DNA of 64,000 nt from the NCBI GenBank assembly GCA_903895725.1, contig CAITUV010000066.1, positions 94,229 to 158,228 on the forward strand. The letters run 5' to 3'. This DNA is from an uncultured Myxococcales bacterium. GTDB lineage: Bacteria; Myxococcota_A; UBA9042; CAIXZC01. Every line of letters begins with the position of its first letter. The stretch's first letter is position 1. A model generated the notes under the pieces. That model made no database searches. It saw only the letters and a program-made list of their open reading frames with translations, and was not told where the DNA came from. This document shows, piece after piece, positions 60,447 through 64,000 of this stretch. Position numbers and translations under genes: made by a program.

Positions 60447-61511
60447 TCATTCTTCGTCGCGTTCGGTCTCCGGCCCCGGGTACAGGCGGGCGATCACTTC
60501 CCGGACCTGGCGCGATTTGTAGTGCTCGTGGGCCGCAGGACCCGATTCGTTCAGGAAGTAGGTGGCCTTGTCGAACACCTGGAACTCGGTGGGAATGAAG
60601 ACCACGTGGCCGAACTTGGTCAGCAGCCATCGGTGGGAGACATCGGCCAGGTCATCCACGCGGACGGGCACGTCGACGACGATGCTGATGACGCGGAAAT
60701 CCCGGTGAGAGAAGGGATTGGGAGCGGCCTTGGTTTCCCGGGCCCGCTCGAGCTCGACTCCGAATGCCTCCTGGAACAGGGATTCCTCGCCGGCCAGCGT
60801 ATTCGCGGACTCTCCGGGGATTACATACGGGAACGGAAGCAGATGCCGCTTGAGGTAGAACATCACCGGCAAGATCCCCTTGCGCTGCGTCGTGATGATC
60901 CGAAAGCGGATGCGGTCGAAGACCTGGGCAGCCGTGTCCTTGCGCTTGGAGAGGAGCTTGGTGATGAGACTGTCCTTGGTCTTCTGGGAAGCCTGGTAGT
61001 TGTCGATGGGGAAGCCGAGCTCCTGCATGTCGGCGACGGTGGCCGAGACCCGCTTCTCGACGCGGGAGAAGAGCTGGCGCTCGCTGACGGGGAGGTGATA
61101 GAGCAGCTCCCGGGCCTCGAGGTGATGGATCACGTGCATGACCTTGAGGATCATGCAGGCCGACGATCGCAACGGCCCTGTGGCGGAGGCAGCCAGGAAA
61201 ATGTCCTGTACCTGCTCCGGCTTGGCAAGCATCGGGGGGACATCGATTCCGAGGGCCGCGCGCATATACTCCACCGCCCCTCGATGGATGTCAGTGAGCC
61301 GCTCGACGTGGAGTCGGTTGTCGAGGTCGTACTCGCAGATGCGGAGGAACTCGGCCACCTGCTCCGCTGTGGTGAAGTACAGCCTGGGCCAGTCGACGAT
61401 GGAGCCACCCTCGATGATGTGGCGCAGCTCCAGGATGTCCCCCTGGGAAAGCGCAGAAACCCCGAGCAGGGCTGCCAGGCGCTGTTCCAGGGTGTAGCTT
61501 TTCGTCCCCAT
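60447..61511 (-). CDS. Hypothetical protein with RelA/SpoT-like motifs
   Basis: A 354-residue soluble protein. I recall similar proteins in myxobacteria under a TIGR number (TIGR04552/04562), not certain. Around residues 175-206 the pattern KTKDSLITKLLSKRKD...FDRIRFRIIT resembles the (p)ppGpp synthetase domain (KxxxSIxxKLxxK...VxDxxxxRII). Residues 309-335 (EFQVFDKATYFLNESGPAAH, then EHYKSRQ) resemble its ExQIRT...AEHGxAAHWxYK element. The first 150 residues are helical (VMHVIHHLEARELL). The synthetase Tyr and Gly-loop region is not clearly seen, so a nucleotidyltransferase-fold relative without proven alarmone activity is the cautious reading. It has its own strong promoter and converges on the kinase-like gene. 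Confidence 0.6.
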   Translation of the reverse strand: MGTKSYTLEQRLAALLGVSALSQGDILELRHIIEGGSIVDWPRLYFTTAEQVAEFLRICEYDLDNRLHVERLTDIHRGAVEYMRAALGIDVPPMLAKPEQVQDIFLAASATGPLRSSACMILKVMHVIHHLEARELLYHLPVSERQLFSRVEKRVSATVADMQELGFPIDNYQASQKTKDSLITKLLSKRKDTAAQVFDRIRFRIITTQRKGILPVMFYLKRHLLPFPYVIPGESANTLAGEESLFQEAFGVELERARETKAAPNPFSHRDFRVISIVVDVPVRVDDLADVSHRWLLTKFGHVVFIPTEFQVFDKATYFLNESGPAAHEHYKSRQVREVIARLYPGPETERDEE

Positions 61512-61543
61512 CTGGCCACTCCGACGGTTTCGGCGGGAAACGG

Positions 61544-61572
61544 ACTATACCTGCCGTCCACGGCCATTTCAA
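61544..61572 (-). promoter_or_regulatory. Promoter of the RelA/SpoT-like gene
   Basis: Read on the minus strand: TTGAAA (61572-61567), a 17-base spacer, TATAGT (61549-61544). A strong consensus match with a leader of about 25 bases. Confidence 0.6.
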
Positions 61573-61625
61573 CCCGAAACGGCAGAAAAAATGCCGGAAT
61601 TTCACGAGCGTGCGTTCAACTTTTC

Positions 61626-61654
61626 TCGACTCGCCCCTGCGAACCCGCTAGAAT
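61626..61654 (+). promoter_or_regulatory. Promoter of holB-ricT
   Basis: TCGACT (61626-61631), a 17-base spacer and TAGAAT (61649-61654). The -35 is weak, the -10 good. GTG 61692 follows about 38 bases later. Confidence 0.4.
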
Positions 61655-61691
61655 GCGACGGCCGCTCGGTAGAGCGGGTCGGGGAGGGTAC

Positions 61692-62729
61692 GTGTCGTTC
61701 GCTCTGGTCATGGGACAGGAGAGGGCAAAATCGGTCCTGCAGGCAGGCCTTGCGGCCGGCAGGCTTGCCGGAGCCTACCTTTTCGTGGGGCCGCCGGGTG
61801 TCGGGAAGCGCTTCACCGCCCGCCAGTTCGTCAAGGCCATCAACTGTCTCGAGCCTGCCAACGGGGATTCGTGCGACCGGTGTGCTCCCTGCCGACTGGT
61901 GGAGAAGGGGGACTTCCCGGACCTGTACGCGCCGGAAGCTCAGGGGGGCAAGCTGACGAAGGGCTCGTCGGGCGACGGAGACCGCATGGCGCTGGGCGAC
62001 ATCCTGCAGCGGCTCCACTTCGCTCCCGTGATGGGCCGGTACAAGGTCGTCCTCCTCGACCCGGCCGACAGTCTGACGGCAGAGGCCGGGAACATGCTGC
62101 TCAAGACCGTGGAAGAGCCGCCGACCAAGACGCTGTTCATCCTGGTGGCCACGGTGGAGACATCGGTGCTTCCGACGCTCGTGTCCCGCTGCCAGAAGGT
62201 GCGGTTCACGCCGCTGGCCCCGGAGCTGGTGGCGAGGTATCTGCAGCAGCAGCGGTCGATTGACGGGGAGCTGGCAGCGACCGTCGCTGCGGCGAGCCAG
62301 GGGAGCATCGAGCGGGCGCTGGACCTCTGCCAGAGCCGGCTCCTGGAGCAACGGGCAGAGCTGGTGGACTACCTGTTGTACCTGTTCGAGGCGAGCCTCG
62401 CCGACAGGACGGCATCGAGCCTGATGATGCTGGGCACAGGAAAGGCGGAGCGGGAATTCCTCGACCGGGTGCGTGCTGTGGGGCGGATGCTGACCCGGGA
62501 TCTGCTGCACGCGTCTGCCGGGATGGACCGCTCCTCGTGGCTGCTCGGCGACCGGGCCAAGGAGATCGAACGGCTGGCGGGACAGCTCCAGCGGCAGGGG
62601 GTCCTGCGGTTGTCACAGGTGCTGGACGAGTTTTCCCGGGGAGTGGAGCGAAACGAGAATCCCAAGAACCTGCTGCACTACCTGGGCAACCGCCTTCATG
62701 CGCTTGCCACCGGGATTGCGGCATCCTGA
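61692..62729 (+). CDS. holB: DNA polymerase III delta-prime subunit
   Basis: Clamp-loader subunit of the replicative polymerase. The 345-residue product has Walker A GPPGVGKRF (33-41), a four-Cys zinc site around NCLEPANGDSCDRCAPC (about 54-70), LLKTVEEPPTKTLFIL and the SRC-type sensor LVSRCQKVRF of the AAA+ domain. A C-terminal helical collar follows. GTG 61692 has GGGGAGGG upstream; a frame running much further upstream overlaps the divergent gene and is rejected. The ricT gene follows 40 bases later, as in Bacillus and many other bacteria. Confidence 0.9.
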   Translation: MSFALVMGQERAKSVLQAGLAAGRLAGAYLFVGPPGVGKRFTARQFVKAINCLEPANGDSCDRCAPCRLVEKGDFPDLYAPEAQGGKLTKGSSGDGDRMALGDILQRLHFAPVMGRYKVVLLDPADSLTAEAGNMLLKTVEEPPTKTLFILVATVETSVLPTLVSRCQKVRFTPLAPELVARYLQQQRSIDGELAATVAAASQGSIERALDLCQSRLLEQRAELVDYLLYLFEASLADRTASSLMMLGTGKAEREFLDRVRAVGRMLTRDLLHASAGMDRSSWLLGDRAKEIERLAGQLQRQGVLRLSQVLDEFSRGVERNENPKNLLHYLGNRLHALATGIAAS

Positions 62730-62769
62730 ATCCGTTGTAGTCGGGAAGGAAGTCAATCGAGGAGAGCCG

Positions 62770-64000
62770 ATGCACGACGAGGAATTCCAGGTACGCAGGC
62801 AAGGATTGGACCAGGAGTGGCTGACCTCCATGGAGCAGGAGGGGATGACCCTGGAGGACGCTGTGCTCGTGCGGACGGTGCGCACCCGAAAGGTCCTGCT
62901 GTACCGATGCGAGGGAATGGCGCTCGAGCCGGGGCACAAGGTGGTGGTGGAGACGGAGCGTGGGACCACCGAGGGGGTGGTCATGGAGGCACCGGCCCGC
63001 CGCTGGGTGCAGGTCAAGACGGTGCGCCGGGTCGTTCGGCCCATCGACAGGCCTCCCGAAGGATGGCAGGCCCAGCGCTACCAGGAGCGGGAGAAGCAGG
63101 CCCGTTCGGCCTGTATCGAACTGTTGACCCGGCTCAAGCTGGACATGAAGCTGGTCGACGTCGAGCTGGTATGGTGGGAGAATCGGACGGTCTTCTACTT
63201 CGTTGCCGAAGGGCGGGTGGACTTCCGCGACATGGTCAAGGAGCTCAGCCGCAACCTCCGCTGCCGGATCGAAATGCGCCAGGTGGGTCCCCGCGACGAG
63301 ACGAAGATGCTGCGGGGCTACGGAAGGTGCGGCCGGGAGCACTGCTGCTCGAACTACCTGTCCGAATTCCACTCGGTGCGGACGAAGATGGCCAAAGAGC
63401 AGGGCATTGTGGTCAACCAGGACAAGATTACGGGGCACTGCAGGAAGCTGCTGTGCTGCCTGGCCTATGAGCGGGATACGTATGCCGCGTTGCGAGAAGA
63501 GATGCTCCCGGTCGGCAGCCGGGTGGAGACGCCGGACGGAAAGGGCAAGATCGTGGAGCTGCACGTCATCCGAGGGGGTATCAAGGTCCTGCTGGATGAC
63601 GGCGGGGGGTTCCGGGAATTCCCGAAGGACAAGGTTCGGCTGCTGGACAGCGACGGAATGCCGGTGGGGCCCATGCCCGGGGCGGTGGACGGCTCGGAAG
63701 ACGGAGCCCTGGGTGACCTGGAAGATGACGGGAACCAGCCCCGTGAAATCGTGGTGGTGGAAGACGGAGATGCCGGGTGCGGAGAACCGGGAAGCCGGCC
63801 GGCCGCGGCCGGGGGACCCGAGGGGGACCGCGGGGGCGACCGGGGGCGGCCTCGAGACCGGGGTGAGCAACGACACGGCGAGCGCCGGGATGGACGCCCG
63901 GGAGACCGGGGTGAGCAACGACACGGCGAGCGCCGGGATGGACGCCCGGGAGACCGGGGTGAGCAACGACACGGCGAGCGCCGGGATGGACGCCCGGGAG
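62770..64000 (+). CDS. ricT: PSP1-domain protein RicT/YaaT, truncated by the window edge
   Basis: RicT (YaaT) belongs to the RicAFT complex that affects RNA processing and signalling in Bacillus; related PSP1 proteins are wide-spread. The 410 residues in the window include the PSP1 domain (LVWWENRTVFYFVAEGRVDF near 135-155). The family Cys pattern is GRCGREHCCSNYL near 179-191 and GHCRKLLCCLAYERD near 220-235. From about residue 335 the sequence is an acidic, then Arg/Gly/Asp-rich tail with three 16-residue units DRGEQRHGERRDGRPG. ATG 62770 has GGAGAG upstream. The frame is open at the window end, so the length is unknown. Confidence 0.88.
   Translation, partial: MHDEEFQVRRQGLDQEWLTSMEQEGMTLEDAVLVRTVRTRKVLLYRCEGMALEPGHKVVVETERGTTEGVVMEAPARRWVQVKTVRRVVRPIDRPPEGWQAQRYQEREKQARSACIELLTRLKLDMKLVDVELVWWENRTVFYFVAEGRVDFRDMVKELSRNLRCRIEMRQVGPRDETKMLRGYGRCGREHCCSNYLSEFHSVRTKMAKEQGIVVNQDKITGHCRKLLCCLAYERDTYAALREEMLPVGSRVETPDGKGKIVELHVIRGGIKVLLDDGGGFREFPKDKVRLLDSDGMPVGPMPGAVDGSEDGALGDLEDDGNQPREIVVVEDGDAGCGEPGSRPAAAGGPEGDRGGDRGRPRDRGEQRHGERRDGRPGDRGEQRHGERRDGRPGDRGEQRHGERRDGRPG
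63856..63999 (+). repeat. Three 48-bp tandem repeats at the end of the window
   Basis: Units at 63856-63903, 63904-63951 and 63952-63999 are identical except for possible edge bases, and encode DRGEQRHGERRDGRPG. The array reaches the window end and may continue. Identical copies mark recent expansion, or a spot prone to assembly collapse. Confidence 0.9.

Noticed and set aside
60522..61691. Upstream extension of the holB frame across the divergent gene
   Set aside because: It runs antisense to a gene with a strong promoter; GTG 61692 has a good ribosome-binding site and gives the normal HolB N-terminus.
1..64000. Mobile elements, prophage or attachment sites
   Set aside because: No transposase, integrase, terminal inverted repeats or phage genes were seen; neither tRNA has an adjacent integrase or an evident repeated 3' end.

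Overview
The window is high-GC chromosomal DNA, densely packed with genes and mostly housekeeping in character. The best guess for the host is a member of the Myxococcota or another former deltaproteobacterial lineage. That inference rests on large Cys-rich lipoproteins carrying CGPDGCGG-type and CDDGNPCT-type repeats, Ser/Thr kinases fused to WD40 repeats, PilZ and NtrC-type regulation, a histone-H1-like Lys/Ala-rich protein, and a hypothetical protein (60447-61511) of a type I associate with myxobacteria. No prophage, insertion sequence, integrase or CRISPR array was seen.

Layout. 484-2526 is a von Willebrand A lipoprotein. 2680-9501 is the classic translation/transcription operon rimP-nusA-ylxR-infB-ylxP(DUF503)-rbfA-truB, preceded by a good promoter, a G-rich leader and a terminator-like hairpin. 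On the minus strand 9540-11672 holds an ECF sigma factor, a zinc-finger anti-sigma factor and a secreted Pro/Thr-repeat protein. 11844-16419 is a sulfur amino-acid cluster (cystathionine beta-synthase, cystathionine gamma-lyase/synthase, cysteine synthase, LarE-type sulfur transferase). 16454-19875 holds three tandem paralogous small proteins, each with its own TTGACA promoter, followed by a B12-binding-type radical SAM enzyme with a C-terminal PqqD/RRE-like segment. This is the best candidate for an undescribed system.

19887-25357 (minus) has a giant WD40 kinase and a HEAT-repeat secreted protein. 25559-31991 holds a nitrilase-family amidase, ychF, the minus-strand DUF177-rpmF pair and dnaE, the last two transcribed divergently from abutting promoters. 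32136-37598 has a zinc-ribbon protein and a 1606-residue BNR/sortilin-like lipoprotein. 37611-39730 is a PilZ protein with a sigma54-type response regulator. 39866-42705 is pgk-tpiA-secG plus an FmdB zinc ribbon. 42803-47941 is a pair of Cys-rich surface lipoproteins.

48045-50020 has two convergent secreted proteins. 50103-50825 (minus) reads tRNA-Ser(GCU), tRNA-Arg(ACG), tadA, so the wobble deaminase sits directly behind the tRNA it is expected to edit. 51099-54374 has an Rrf2 regulator, an acyl-CoA synthetase and murB. 54479-55582 is a one-TM hypothetical protein. 55741-60430 is a translationally coupled run of trmB, a membrane Fe-S oxidoreductase, dnaJ and a degenerate kinase. 60447-61511 is a protein with RelA/SpoT-like motifs, and 61692 to the window end is holB-ricT, the latter cut by the window edge inside a 48-bp tandem repeat.

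All function calls come from reading protein motifs and gene order by eye. Promoters are pattern matches to a sigma70 consensus and have not been tested.
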